Shown piece after piece: positions 34,348 to 43,760 of a DNA stretch of 64,000 nucleotides (its first letter is position 1; each line of letters opens with the position of its first letter). This DNA is from Paenibacillus sp. FSL H7-0737 (GTDB lineage: Bacteria > Bacillota > Bacilli > Paenibacillales > Paenibacillaceae), in contig NZ_CP009279.1 in assembly GCF_000758545.1 (NCBI RefSeq), positions 6,386,001-6,450,000 on the forward strand, in the 5' to 3' direction. The notes beneath the pieces are model-generated. The model was not told the origin of the DNA and did not search any database. It saw only the letters and a list, made by a program, of their open reading frames with translations. The position numbers and the translations under genes were made by a program.

Positions 34348-37300
34348 TCATTTCGATAATAGATTATAAATGACCTGTGCCGCTTGCGCTCTTGTAGTAA
34401 CTTCTTTAGGACTCAGCTTGCTATTCGCTCCGGTTACTACACCTCTTTCCACCAGCGCCTGAAGGGCTTCCTGTGCATAGCCAGCAATATCCCCTGCATC
34501 ACCAAAATCAGAAAGAGCTACAGCCTTCTTCTCGGATGGCAGTTCACCTATCGCTACAAGTGAGCGATACAAGAGTGTAAATAGCTCCTGTCTAGTGATC
34601 TGAACCTCTGGCTGGAATTGATTATCTCCAGAACCTGTGGCTACCCCAAGGCGCTTAGCAGTCGCGAGATAGTTCGTGTAATACGTATTGCCCGCATCCG
34701 CAAAATTATCAGTTGCGGTAGCGTCGGGTGTGATGCCATAAGCATTCAAGAGCAAGACTATGAATTGCCCTCTAGTTATTGCAGCATTCGGACTGTAATG
34801 CTCTGCATCCGTACCGGATGTGATACTGCGTGCCGCAAGATAACCTACTGCACTGCTATACCACGATGTCTCTGAAACATCCGCAAAGCTCACCTTGTTA
34901 TATCCAATAATATATTGGGAGAAATGTGTGGTAACAAAATCTACGGTTCCCTTGGCAGCGTTATAATTGCCGCGTACATTCTCCAAGCTTCCGTTGGTAT
35001 TGATATGGTATACGATGACCGCATCTTTCTGTTCTCCTGCTTGCAGTGTATACGGCACACTGATATGAATAATGCCCCCACCAAAGGTGGAAATGGTACT
35101 CTGACCTGCTTTTACCGACAAATCATAAACCGGTCTGTCCCCGAGAACGGCCTTACCTTCCGCCGTTAACGAAACCTTAGCGATGGTTATGACAATGTCC
35201 CCTGCATCCGAGGCTGCGCTAATACTTGCCAAAGATTTGGCATCAAGCGTAATCGTACCTACATTCTCATAATGAATGGTAATCTCGGCCTTTGTACCAG
35301 AGACCAACTCGTTAATTATGCTTCTCGGTAGCGTAAGCTCGGCTGTTTGGGTTTCAGAAGTAGCTGCTACTTTAATTTCAAGTACGGCTTTCTTCCCATC
35401 CGCTTCTGCCTTTTTAGCAAGATTCACAAGCTCGGTAGCCGCTTCCTTCGTGATTGTTGCTGTGGTTACTCCTGTGGTTTTATCCGTTTTGGTTGCTGCT
35501 GTTGATGATAAATTCACAGTGTTACCGGTTGTTGTTGTAGCAACCAGTTGAGGGCTTGCTGTTGGTGTTGGTGTGGTCGTGCTCGGCGCAGGATTGCTGC
35601 CGCCAGGCCCACTTGTTCCTGGGTCTGAAATAGATACATAAGCAGGGACAATAATATTAGTTACTGGACTCGCCTTATAACCTTCTTTCGCTGCGTATCG
35701 AACTTGATACGTACCTGGTATTAGACCTGTAATCTCTTTATCTGGTGCATACACATAATTAGTCACACTGGACAGCTTATATTCTAAGGCTGTTGTGGTT
35801 CCTGTGATTTTTCCATCATTGTTCGCTGTAGAGGTAGGAGCTACCCCCTGTAAACCAGATGGCGCTTCTTGCTCTGCAGTGAAAACTGGAACAATCACTT
35901 CTGCTGCTCTGCCTGCATTAAACCCTTCTTTGGCTGCGTATCTTACCTGATACGTTCCCGGTACCAGTCCAACGATCTCTACATCTGTTGCATAGACATA
36001 ATCGGTAACTGTTGATAACTTATACTCCAACGCTTTCGTAGTCCCTGTGATTTTGCCATCATTATTGGCTGCAGTAGTCGGTGCCACCCCCACTAGCCCT
36101 ACAGGAGCTGCTTGCTCGCCATAGGCCGGAACTTCAACAGTAGCATCTTTACCTACGCTGTATCCTTCTTTTGCCGCAAATCTCACATTATAAAAGCCCG
36201 GAGTAAGACCTGTGATGGCTACGCCTGTTACAGGCTTATAATCAGCTTCTCCAACACCCTTATACTCCTGCCCTTCAGCTGAGCCCGTAATTTGCCCATC
36301 ATCGTTAGCTTCAGAAGTAGGAGCTACCCCTAATAGACCTGTTGGAGCTGCTTGTTGATGGATATAAGCAGGCACCTCCACACTTACATCTTCTCCAGCA
36401 TTATAAGGAATGATCGTCGGTCCCGCTGCGTTCGTTGGTCCTTGATATCCTGATGTAGCCGCATATCTTACTTTATAAACACCAGGCGCAAGCCCTGTAA
36501 TTGCGGATCCTGATACTGGCGTATATGCCGTATCTCCAGCCAGCTTATATTCCAAGGCCGAACTTGTGCCCAAGATTTGCCCATCTTTACTGTCTGCTGC
36601 GGTTGGTGCTACACCTGTAAGTCCAGCGGGCACAGCTTCCAGTTTAGAGAATAGCTTATCCAGAGCTGTTGTAGTGTTAGTGTATCTGGCTCCGACTGGG
36701 TAATTCGCCTGCACGTAATCCGGTTGGATGTTCGTCCAGCTGTACATAAGCTCAATATGCCCTAGAATAGGTGCATTAGTGCCGTCTGTATCTTTGTTAC
36801 CCTTGTTGTACGTGAACAGATATGGAACCTGAAGTCTATCTCCAATCACGGTGTCTCCAAGCTCATTCACATAACTAATCACAGATGGCTTGGCTGCTGT
36901 ATTGTTCTCGGTCTTGATATTGGTCAGATAAGTACGAACCAGATCAACATATAAATTCGCATATGGGTGATTGGTTGTTCTAATCTGAAGCTCATTATTA
37001 TTGTGCGGATTGGCATTGCCCTTGGTGCCGCTGTTATTGCTTGGTTCAGCAACCGTCACCCCAGAGTCGAGCTTCGTATCGAAGAAGTAGACCTTATCGA
37101 TGTTATGCTTTTTGGCATACTCATTAATATATTTGATAACCGCTTGCGTGTTAGGGCACCATGATCCACCTAACAAAATCGCATAGTTGCCATCACTCGC
37201 CAAAATTTGCTTCAGCTGATGATAGGTCACATGTTCATACACGAGCGTACCGTCCGATTCGTTGAAGATCGTAGGTTTGCCCTCATTTTCGCCCTCGTAG

Positions 37301-38076
37301 TTCTTGTTAAACGCCGCCTTGATATAAGCAGATTCATCGATCGTGTTATATCCAGAAGCGGCACTAAGTACCTCTCTTACTGATGCTTTATACGCATTAA
37401 CCTTCGCAGCATCAAGTGTTCCGTTCGTCAGGAACTCATTCCACGAGTAGCTTTTATCCAGATAGGATACAACAGGAGCGATATTTCCTTGTGCATCCTT
37501 GTGATCCTTGTTGTATACCAAGAGAAATGGAGATTCGATCTTATTAGCAGTTACGACATCCCCGTTTTTATTGGTATAGCTAACATTGCGTTCTGGAACA
37601 TCCTTCGAGGACAGATTCAAATTCTTTAAATATTTGTTTACCAGGTCAACGTATTTGTAAGCAAATTTATTATTGCTGTCTGCAATCTGGAGCGTGTCAC
37701 CGTCCAGCTTAGTATCAAAGTTATAAATCGTAGAGATGCCATATTCTTTAGCTACTTCATTGATAAAGCCGATGTCGGCCTGTGTATTCTCGCTCCAAGC
37801 GCCGCCAACCAGAACAGCGTAAGTGCCTTCACTCTCAAAAAGATGAACGATATCCTCATAGGTTGCCGTTTTAAATACATGGTCAGGATCATTCAGACGG
37901 TCATAGACATGACTGAAATAATCAAAGTGGCTTACACCACTACTTGAGCCAAAAGAAGTTAGCGCCTCTGCGTTATCCGGATTAGCATAAGCTCTTCCTG
38001 CCTGAGTAGGCAGAATTAGCAGGGAGGCTGCCAACAGCAGCGTTAGAATTTTTTTAAAGGTTAATGGTCGTATCAT
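34348..38076 (-). CDS. Large SLH-anchored surface protein with two thioredoxin-like domains
   Basis: About 1242 residues from the ATG at 38076 (a GTG at 38085 is also in frame). A signal peptide ends near LPTQAGRAYA. Two related thioredoxin-like domains follow: YAVLVGGAWSENTQ (about residue 90-102) and YAILLGGSWCPNTQ (about 301-314), each continuing with (F/Y)INEVAKEYGI- or YINEYAKKHNI-like helices and FDTKLD. Only the second keeps a Cys (WCPNT). Then come four repeats of about 60-95 residues starting GL-GVAPT and containing D-GQI-G, LEYKL, IVGLVPGTYQVRYAAK and VPAY. A Pro/Thr linker, a domain with repeated T/E-rich strands, and three SLH domains (SFADVSETSWY, NFADAGNTYY, LSDFGDAGD) anchor it to the cell-wall polymer. 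The thioredoxin-like part has no assignable activity. Confidence 0.85.
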   Translation of the reverse strand: MIRPLTFKKILTLLLAASLLILPTQAGRAYANPDNAEALTSFGSSSGVSHFDYFSHVYDRLNDPDHVFKTATYEDIVHLFESEGTYAVLVGGAWSENTQADIGFINEVAKEYGISTIYNFDTKLDGDTLQIADSNNKFAYKYVDLVNKYLKNLNLSSKDVPERNVSYTNKNGDVVTANKIESPFLLVYNKDHKDAQGNIAPVVSYLDKSYSWNEFLTNGTLDAAKVNAYKASVREVLSAASGYNTIDESAYIKAAFNKNYEGENEGKPTIFNESDGTLVYEHVTYHQLKQILASDGNYAILLGGSWCPNTQAVIKYINEYAKKHNIDKVYFFDTKLDSGVTVAEPSNNSGTKGNANPHNNNELQIRTTNHPYANLYVDLVRTYLTNIKTENNTAAKPSVISYVNELGDTVIGDRLQVPYLFTYNKGNKDTDGTNAPILGHIELMYSWTNIQPDYVQANYPVGARYTNTTTALDKLFSKLEAVPAGLTGVAPTAADSKDGQILGTSSALEYKLAGDTAYTPVSGSAITGLAPGVYKVRYAATSGYQGPTNAAGPTIIPYNAGEDVSVEVPAYIHQQAAPTGLLGVAPTSEANDDGQITGSAEGQEYKGVGEADYKPVTGVAITGLTPGFYNVRFAAKEGYSVGKDATVEVPAYGEQAAPVGLVGVAPTTAANNDGKITGTTKALEYKLSTVTDYVYATDVEIVGLVPGTYQVRYAAKEGFNAGRAAEVIVPVFTAEQEAPSGLQGVAPTSTANNDGKITGTTTALEYKLSSVTNYVYAPDKEITGLIPGTYQVRYAAKEGYKASPVTNIIVPAYVSISDPGTSGPGGSNPAPSTTTPTPTASPQLVATTTTGNTVNLSSTAATKTDKTTGVTTATITKEAATELVNLAKKAEADGKKAVLEIKVAATSETQTAELTLPRSIINELVSGTKAEITIHYENVGTITLDAKSLASISAASDAGDIVITIAKVSLTAEGKAVLGDRPVYDLSVKAGQSTISTFGGGIIHISVPYTLQAGEQKDAVIVYHINTNGSLENVRGNYNAAKGTVDFVTTHFSQYIIGYNKVSFADVSETSWYSSAVGYLAARSITSGTDAEHYSPNAAITRGQFIVLLLNAYGITPDATATDNFADAGNTYYTNYLATAKRLGVATGSGDNQFQPEVQITRQELFTLLYRSLVAIGELPSEKKAVALSDFGDAGDIAGYAQEALQALVERGVVTGANSKLSPKEVTTRAQAAQVIYNLLSK

Positions 38077-38149
38077 TATGTGCACCTCGCCTTAAATAGG
38101 TTTATGTGATGTATGGGCTGAAAGGAATCCTGAATGAGCCTGCCGCTCA

Positions 38150-38932
38150 TCAAGGACAAACCTCTTCCTCAGCGGCTGGTGCCGGTGCGGGTGCCTGAAC
38201 CGTTTCCGCTGGAGCAGCAGCTGGTGCGCTGACCGTGGATGATGCAGGTGCAGAAGACGATGTCTTCGGTTGGGCAGACTCAACGACCGGAGCGGCTGTC
38301 GCTTTAACCACCTCAGTTGTGGAGAAAGTAATGGATTTCGATTTCGAAGGTGCTTCCGTTGCTGTTACTACAGGAGCCGCAGTGGCCTTAGGCTGAGCAG
38401 ATACGACAGGAGCAGATGTCGGTTGAGCTGCTTTGGCAGTTACGATTGCTTTGGGAGCTGCCGTAGGCGCAGCCGTTGGAACCGGTGTAGCTGTTTGAGT
38501 TTGCGTTTTGACAGTCGCAGCTACCGTGGTTGTAGTTGTAGCTACCTTAGCGGTCTCCGCGGCTGGAGCTGCGGTCGCCTTAGGCTGAGTGTCACCCACC
38601 GCTGGAGCTGCTGAAGCAACAGTCTTCTTCGCAGAATCAACGGTTGCGTCTGGGGCAGCAGTCGCTTTTGCGGAGACAGTCTCCACTGCTGGAGCTGAAG
38701 ATTCCGGCTGAACCGTTTCTGTAACAGGAGCCGAAGTGGCTTCTGCCTGAACAACGACTTCGGCTGCAGAAGTAGCTACAGGTGCCGCTGCTGCTGAAAC
38801 CGATACTGCTGTATTACTGCTTGCTTCAATGGATGCTGCCTCTGCTGTCTTTTTATTAGCGGATACTGCGGCATACGTCAGTGCGGAAAAGACAACAGTT
38901 GCAGCAACCAAAGATATCGTAAGTTTTTTCAT
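38150..38932 (-). CDS. Secreted low-complexity Ala/Thr/Pro/Val-rich protein with a single C-terminal Cys
   Basis: A 260-residue protein from the ATG at 38932. The signal peptide is MKKLTISLVAATVVFSALTYAA. The rest is low complexity, with recurring QPKATAAPV-like units (about ten variations) and runs of Thr; it is likely to be extended and cell-wall spanning or surface exposed. The only Cys is third from the end in EEEVCP. It precedes the SLH protein by 73 bases and probably shares its transcript. The product is not recognised as a known family. Two stop codons in a row (TGA TGA) end it. The lone terminal Cys next to a partner with a thioredoxin-like WC motif is suggestive of a disulphide link, which is inference. 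Confidence 0.75.
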   Translation of the reverse strand: MKKLTISLVAATVVFSALTYAAVSANKKTAEAASIEASSNTAVSVSAAAAPVATSAAEVVVQAEATSAPVTETVQPESSAPAVETVSAKATAAPDATVDSAKKTVASAAPAVGDTQPKATAAPAAETAKVATTTTTVAATVKTQTQTATPVPTAAPTAAPKAIVTAKAAQPTSAPVVSAQPKATAAPVVTATEAPSKSKSITFSTTEVVKATAAPVVESAQPKTSSSAPASSTVSAPAAAPAETVQAPAPAPAAEEEVCP

Positions 38933-38950
38933 AATGTGTACCATCCTTTT

Positions 38951-39012
38951 CAAATAAAATAAGACCCAACACGGCACGTATTACGTACCTGTTGAATCTC
39001 TGGCTGTCCAGT
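38951..39012 (-). promoter_or_regulatory. Leader element 2: small hairpin plus terminator before the surface-protein operon
   Basis: Read on the minus strand: CTGG-ACAG-CCAG small hairpin, AGATTCAAC, then a long stem GATTCAACA/TGTTGGGTC with inner GGTACG/CGTGCC, then a T-rich tract. It shares ACTGGACAGCC and GAGATTCAAC with element 1, while the inner stem differs but still pairs. The gene's start codon is about 20 bases downstream of the T-tract. Confidence 0.75.
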
Positions 39013-39070
39013 AGATCCATGCTTCTTAACTTCATCGTTGTACCTTTAACCCCTAAATTCTCCTTTCTCT

Positions 39071-39138
39071 AAAATAAAAAAAAGAGACTCAACGAGACGC
39101 AAAACACGCGTCTTTCGTTGAATCTCCGGCTGTCCAGT
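39071..39138 (-). promoter_or_regulatory. Leader element 1: small hairpin plus strong terminator
   Basis: On the minus strand: CTGG-ACAG-CCGG hairpin, AGATTCAACG, stem GATTCAACG/CGTTGAGTC with inner AGACGC/GCGTCT, then an eight-T tract. No minus-strand gene lies upstream, because the symporter starts at 39339 on the plus strand. It is therefore an attenuator or ends a short RNA, not a gene terminator. The remaining bases 39139-39338 are AT-rich and should contain both divergent promoters; none was assigned. Confidence 0.75.
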
Positions 39139-39338
39139 CGATTCCAATTGGCTTGTGATTAAGTTCCATATTATTCATGACGATGCGCCTTGTCAATCAA
39201 TTTTTATTTTTCACATGGTTTTTATCGGGATTGATTATTTTTAACATATTATTACATTGACTTTACTATAAATTCTATATAGATTGATCTCAATAGGATT
39301 AATCACATTAAAAAACTAGGTTTAAGGGGGTATTAGTA

Positions 39339-40703
39339 GTGAACATAGATAACAACTTGTTATCCGCCATCGAAACGAACTGGTATGGATTTGTAGCTTC
39401 CATATTTGTTTTTGCAATTTTGTTTCTACTGGCACGTAAACGCATTGGATTTGGTACTCGGGTACTCATCGGACTTGGCATCGGACTTATTGCCGGAATA
39501 TTCTTTCAATACTTCGATTTAGAGACCAAAGCTATCAGTACATTCGGCAGCATTTATGTCAGCTTGATTCGCATGCTCGTCATCCCTTTAGTATTCATAC
39601 TCGTATTAAACAGTATTTCTTCCTTAACTAATCTGGAGTATCTGCGCAAAATAGGGATCAAAACCTTCGCCTGGTTCCTCGGAACGACGGGTATCGCTTC
39701 TATTATCGGCCTATCGGTTGCGCTGCTGTTCAATCCTGGTCAAGGGATACAACAGGATGTACCTGCGGATTTCGCCGCCCGGGAAATCCCTACCTTCTCA
39801 CAGGTTATTCTGGATCTTGTGCCATCTAACCCTGTGAATGAAGCAGCTACGGGTAAGGTTGTGCCTCTGCTCATTTTCGCTATCTTCCTAGCAGTAGCTA
39901 TAATCAAAATTGGCTCCAAGAAACCGGAAGCCGTGAAACCTGTACGTGATCTTATTGAATCCCTGACACTGATACTGCATCAGGTCGTGAAATTCATTAT
40001 TCGCTTGACGCCTTACGGTGTCTTCGCACTGATAGCAGGAATTACCGCACGTTATGGCTGGGAAACGTTGCAGGAACTGGGCAGCGTAATCATTACCTCA
40101 TATGTCGCAATGATTATTCATTTTGTTCTTATCTTTGGCGGGTTGGTTCTATTAGTAGCGAAGGTGAATCCAATTCGTTTCTTCCGCAAAATCTATCCAA
40201 CCATTACCGTTGCCTTCACGACTAGAAGCAGCTACGCAACACTTCCTGTCAATCTTGAAGTGATTACGAAGCGCCTTCATGTCTCCCCGCGGATCGCGAG
40301 CTTTATTGCGCCGTTAGGAGCATCGGTCAACTTTAATGCGTGCGGCGGCATTTGGCCGGCGATTGTGGCTGTGTTCACCGCCCAAGTATTCGGTATTGAT
40401 CTGAACTGGACTGACTATATTACACTGGTCTTAGTAAGTATCATCTCTTCAATTGGTGTAGCTGGCGTACCTGGACCAGCCGTAATCTCCACTACGGTGG
40501 TCTTAACCGCTCTTGGCCTGCCGCTTGAAGGAATCGCTATCGTTGCAGGTGTAGAAGCGCTTATCGATATGGGTCGTACCGCTGTAAATGCAACAGGAAC
40601 AGCTGTAACCGCGTTGTTGGTCGCGAATTCAGAAGGTGAATTTGACCGCGAAGCCTTTAATAGCAATGATGACGAAGATGATATTCTCTTGAGCACAGTT
40701 TAA
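39339..40703 (+). CDS. Dicarboxylate/amino acid:cation symporter, TcyP-like
   Basis: A 454-residue DAACS transporter. The GTG start at 39339 follows AAGGGGGTATTAGTA. It has about eight helices and the two re-entrant hairpins typical of GltPh folds. The family signatures are seen in VAFTTRSSYATLPVNLEV (the serine-rich tip of HP1) and IDMGRTAVNATGTAV (helix 8 with the substrate-binding Asp/Arg/Asn). It resembles Bacillus TcyP, an L-cystine importer, more than DctA by the TTRSS and SIGVAG patterns, but glutamate or dicarboxylates remain possible. The acidic tail NSNDDEDD is unusual. Confidence 0.82.
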   Translation: MNIDNNLLSAIETNWYGFVASIFVFAILFLLARKRIGFGTRVLIGLGIGLIAGIFFQYFDLETKAISTFGSIYVSLIRMLVIPLVFILVLNSISSLTNLEYLRKIGIKTFAWFLGTTGIASIIGLSVALLFNPGQGIQQDVPADFAAREIPTFSQVILDLVPSNPVNEAATGKVVPLLIFAIFLAVAIIKIGSKKPEAVKPVRDLIESLTLILHQVVKFIIRLTPYGVFALIAGITARYGWETLQELGSVIITSYVAMIIHFVLIFGGLVLLVAKVNPIRFFRKIYPTITVAFTTRSSYATLPVNLEVITKRLHVSPRIASFIAPLGASVNFNACGGIWPAIVAVFTAQVFGIDLNWTDYITLVLVSIISSIGVAGVPGPAVISTTVVLTALGLPLEGIAIVAGVEALIDMGRTAVNATGTAVTALLVANSEGEFDREAFNSNDDEDDILLSTV

Positions 40704-40722
40704 AATCCGAACATGCAAACAA

Positions 40723-40766
40723 AAAAACCTCCGGCAGCTGCTTATAGCAGCAAGCCGGAGGTTTTT
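40723..40766. terminator. Bidirectional terminator
   Basis: AAAAACCTCCGGC (40723-40735) pairs with GCCGGAGGTTTTT (40754-40766), with a T run after it, between convergent genes. Confidence 0.92.
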
Positions 40767-40794
40767 TTAACGTAGATTCATATTAGATTCGCTG

Positions 40795-41790
40795 TTACAC
40801 CATGCTAATTCTTTGCCGTTGTTTAGCTGAAGCAAGGCAGGTTTCAACCAGACGCATACTTAGCACCGGATCCTCCGGTGCAATGAGTCTCTTACCTGTG
40901 AACACAGCGGCTGCAAAATCATCCACCTGCCGTATGTATGGATTAGCCCCTGTGGCATCGACCCGTCTCACCTCATCACCAGTGTACACAAAGAATTCCG
41001 CATCCTCGTCTCTAGCGTTGAAAGGCATAGGCACCTCAATTCGTCCCTCGGTCCCAAGAATCTCTAAGAGCTGGCGGTTATATGCCCACATTCCGCAATC
41101 AAAGATCAAGCTTAAACCATTTGGAAACTCCACCAGCCCTGAAGCCATCATATCTACATTATCATGCTCAGGGGAGAACTTCGCATGCACGGTCACAGCT
41201 TCCGGCTCCGTCCCAAACAACAGTCGTGCCGCACTTAACGGATAGCAGCCAACATCATAAAGCGAGCCGCCACCCCAAGCCGATTTAAAACGAATATTTG
41301 AAGTGTCTGTAGCATCATTGTAAGTAAATGTACCTCGAATCGAGCGTAATTCTCCGATTTCACCGCTAGCGATAATGTCCTGGAGTTCAGCAATCCGTGG
41401 ATGATGCCGATACATGTACGCTTCTGCTAAGTGAACGCCTGCATCGTTACATGCTTTCACCATCTCTGCAGCCTCTGCACTGTTCAGTGCGATCGGTTTC
41501 TCACACAACACATGCTTACCTGCTTCTGCCGCACGGATCACCCATTCTCGATGAAGATGATTAGGGAGCGGAACATACACCGCATCGATTTCTTTATCCG
41601 CAAGTAACTCTTCGTAACTGCCATATGCTTTCTCTATTCCGAACTCTGCGGCTACAGCGCTGCTTTTTTCCAAGCCACGACTCGCTACCGCTGTAATCAC
41701 TCCCGAATCTGAATTCATGATAGCTGGCATCACTGAGCCAGTCGCAATCTGCGCACAGCCTATGATTCCCCACCGAAGTTTTTGTACCAT
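40795..41790 (-). CDS. Gfo/Idh/MocA-family oxidoreductase
   Basis: A 331-residue enzyme. Rossmann motif WGIIGCAQIATGSVMPA and the catalytic-region motif HVLCEKPIALN are clear; SAWGGGSLYDVGCYPLSA belongs to the GFO_IDH_MocA C-terminal domain. It resembles trans-1,2-dihydrobenzene-diol or glucose-6-type dehydrogenases of the D-xylose dehydrogenase branch. The start follows GAAGAGGTGTAGCC. It is a second paralogue of the type at 19840 but not closely similar by eye. No pathway context. Confidence 0.88.
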   Translation of the reverse strand: MVQKLRWGIIGCAQIATGSVMPAIMNSDSGVITAVASRGLEKSSAVAAEFGIEKAYGSYEELLADKEIDAVYVPLPNHLHREWVIRAAEAGKHVLCEKPIALNSAEAAEMVKACNDAGVHLAEAYMYRHHPRIAELQDIIASGEIGELRSIRGTFTYNDATDTSNIRFKSAWGGGSLYDVGCYPLSAARLLFGTEPEAVTVHAKFSPEHDNVDMMASGLVEFPNGLSLIFDCGMWAYNRQLLEILGTEGRIEVPMPFNARDEDAEFFVYTGDEVRRVDATGANPYIRQVDDFAAAVFTGKRLIAPEDPVLSMRLVETCLASAKQRQRISMV

Positions 41791-41887
41791 AATGGCTACA
41801 CCTCTTCCCTTGGATTAGTTACTATACTTTAAGACACCTTATCATAGAATGAAACTCATCACTAATAGAAAAGTACAGTCAGAGCGC

Positions 41888-41936
41888 AAAAAAGCAGCAC
41901 CCATAGGAGATTCGACTCCGATAGATACTGCTTTTT
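41888..41936 (-). terminator. Terminator of the UbiA/DUF6081 operon
   Basis: AAAAAGCAG (41889-41897) pairs with CTGCTTTTT (41928-41936), with an inner GGAG/CTCC hairpin; a T run follows on the minus strand. Confidence 0.8.
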
Positions 41937-41951
41937 AATCCAGTGGAAAAA

Positions 41952-42914
41952 TTACATTATCACATTTAACAGCACAGCCGCACCAAGCACAGCAATACGG
42001 GCCGCATTCATCAACACGAAATTTTTGACGGCAAGAATAAAGGTACTCGCCTTCTCCTGCTTCTGTTTGAACAAATCGATATTTCGGTGCAATGGGATCA
42101 GTGTAAGTAGAATCGCCAAGACAAGAATAGGGTTTATCCCCAAGATCAGCAGCACTACAAGATCCAGATAAGAGACATAGTATAGATATTTAAACAGCAC
42201 AAGCGCATTACGTCGGCCAATGTAGACCGGAAGCGTGTACCTGCGGTTCTCCACATCTTCATCAATATCACAAATATTATTTGCGAGCATAATCCCTGCA
42301 ATCCCTAGAATGGCAGGAACAGAGAACCAGAACAGGTACAGCACTTCCATAATATTGACATTCAAGCTGACCCAACCGTTCTGAAGCAACAGCGATACCA
42401 CATGCTCGTCCGTATGAATATAGGCAGAAATAAAAATAATGACAAAGCCCATAAACAAACCCGAGAACAACTCACCTAACGGCATCCGCGAAATCGGGAT
42501 CGGCCCGAACGAATAAAGGATCCCTATCAAGAACGACAGCCCACCCAGCAAAAAGACCAGTAAACCCGTCTGCGTAACAAGCGCAATCCCGCCCCCTGCA
42601 GCCAGAGCCAGCAAAATAACAATCGTCGCCACGACAGTGCTCTCTTTTAGCTTAAAATGTACAATCGCATTATGCGTCTCATAGCCATAGCCGTGGGTTT
42701 TAGAAGCTTTTTTGAAATCGTAATAGTTGTTAATCGCCGTCGTCGCCATATCAAAGCTTAGCAGGGAAACGAACATCAGACCAAAACGCAACACATAAAA
42801 ATCCTCAAACCGATACAGGGCATACAGCGTTCCCATCAGAAAGGGAATCATACTGGCTACTTTTGTCGGCAGCTCCACAAATCTTAGAAAGCTTTTAATA
42901 TTCACACCATACAC
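41952..42914 (-). CDS. UbiA-family prenyltransferase, altered first Asp motif
   Basis: A 320-residue membrane protein with about nine helices, similar to MenA/UbiA. The second Asp motif is intact (NNICDIDEDVENRR, Asp216 and Asp220, then TLPVYIG). The first reads NNYYDFKKASK (residues 62-72), so against the usual ND-xx-D-xxxxx-D only the middle Asp66 remains. UbiA enzymes transfer prenyl chains to aromatic or other acceptors with Mg2+ bound by both motifs. It is third in an operon with another UbiA and a DUF6081-like gene. The GTG at 42914 is used; a GTG at 42905 is better spaced from AAGGGTG. Confidence 0.85.
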   Translation of the reverse strand: MYGVNIKSFLRFVELPTKVASMIPFLMGTLYALYRFEDFYVLRFGLMFVSLLSFDMATTAINNYYDFKKASKTHGYGYETHNAIVHFKLKESTVVATIVILLALAAGGGIALVTQTGLLVFLLGGLSFLIGILYSFGPIPISRMPLGELFSGLFMGFVIIFISAYIHTDEHVVSLLLQNGWVSLNVNIMEVLYLFWFSVPAILGIAGIMLANNICDIDEDVENRRYTLPVYIGRRNALVLFKYLYYVSYLDLVVLLILGINPILVLAILLTLIPLHRNIDLFKQKQEKASTFILAVKNFVLMNAARIAVLGAAVLLNVIM

Positions 42915-42946
42915 CCTTATTTATCAATTGAGCCTGCAAGGTATTA

Positions 42947-43720
42947 CTATTCTGTCGTTGTAATCTTCACTGGGGACCATTCTGCAATAACTGTCTGTCC
43001 ATGCACAGACACACTGCCTTCAGGACTCAGATCCTTCTCTGTCATAATTCCAAGCGCGACTGTAAAGTTGTTGAACTTGATCGGAATATTTTTCTCACGG
43101 CGCACTTCTTGGCCATTCAAATAGAATACAGCCTCATCGTTGCCACGGTGGTACGTTATGCGGTAGGTATTAAATTCACGTGGTTTGAAATCCGTATCTT
43201 CTTTAAAGATGCAGAAATATTTCGTTCCTTTGCTCTCTGGTACTTGTACCCCCGGGAACGGCAAAATACCATATACACTAGCATATTTATCATTTCCCGC
43301 AAAAAAGTCTAGCGCCGCACCTGTCGTAAAATCAAGCAAGTTCAGCGATACATAGCCATCGTACAAATCTCCAGGTGCTGTTCCTTGTGTACGGCTACGA
43401 ATTTGCAGCTCAAAGCTAATCTCTCCGGCCTCAGGAATTACCACTGGCTCCGCGGAGTAATACATATGCTTAGCATTGTCTAGAATTTGTACTTGATGGT
43501 TCTCGCGGGATAATTTCGCACGCACATACAGCGTATCATTACGAACGATAACTACTGCTTCCGGTTCACGATAAGCCCAAAAGGATCCATCAGGCAGTGT
43601 AAATCCACCTGTCTTCCAGACCTTTCCTTCTTCTAAAATGGAGTGGAAATCTCCAAGCACCATTTGATTGCCTTTAACATTTTGTTCTTCCTTCAACAGT
43701 TCCTTGTCCTTCTTTTCCAT
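42947..43720 (-). CDS. DUF6081-like protein of unknown function
   Basis: A 257-residue soluble protein, start ATG at 43720 behind AAGGAGTGAG. Stretches such as GKVWKTGGFTLPDGSFWAYREP, PEAGEISFELQIRSRTQGT and YDGYVSLNLLDF, with a predicted all-strand content, resemble DUF6081 proteins known mainly from actinobacteria, as far as I recall. A concanavalin-like lectin or lipocalin-like carrier fold is plausible. No signal peptide. It is sandwiched between two UbiA genes under a Fur box, so it could act on or carry a prenylated product. That role is inference. Confidence 0.65.
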   Translation of the reverse strand: MEKKDKELLKEEQNVKGNQMVLGDFHSILEEGKVWKTGGFTLPDGSFWAYREPEAVVIVRNDTLYVRAKLSRENHQVQILDNAKHMYYSAEPVVIPEAGEISFELQIRSRTQGTAPGDLYDGYVSLNLLDFTTGAALDFFAGNDKYASVYGILPFPGVQVPESKGTKYFCIFKEDTDFKPREFNTYRITYHRGNDEAVFYLNGQEVRREKNIPIKFNNFTVALGIMTEKDLSPEGSVSVHGQTVIAEWSPVKITTTE

Positions 43721-43760
43721 GAAAGCTCACTCCTTCTGTATGGTAATTATTAGTACAAGC

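Noticed and set aside
38092..38160. Selenoprotein read-through after EEEVCP (TGA TGA)
   Set aside because: The frame stays open for only about 15 more codons, and the hairpin there spans the stop codons instead of following them as a bacterial SECIS does.
38951..39138. Known riboswitch (c-di-GMP, preQ1, T-box, cobalamin and others) in the surface-operon leader
   Set aside because: None of the core sequences I know from these classes is present; kept only as an unclassified leader.
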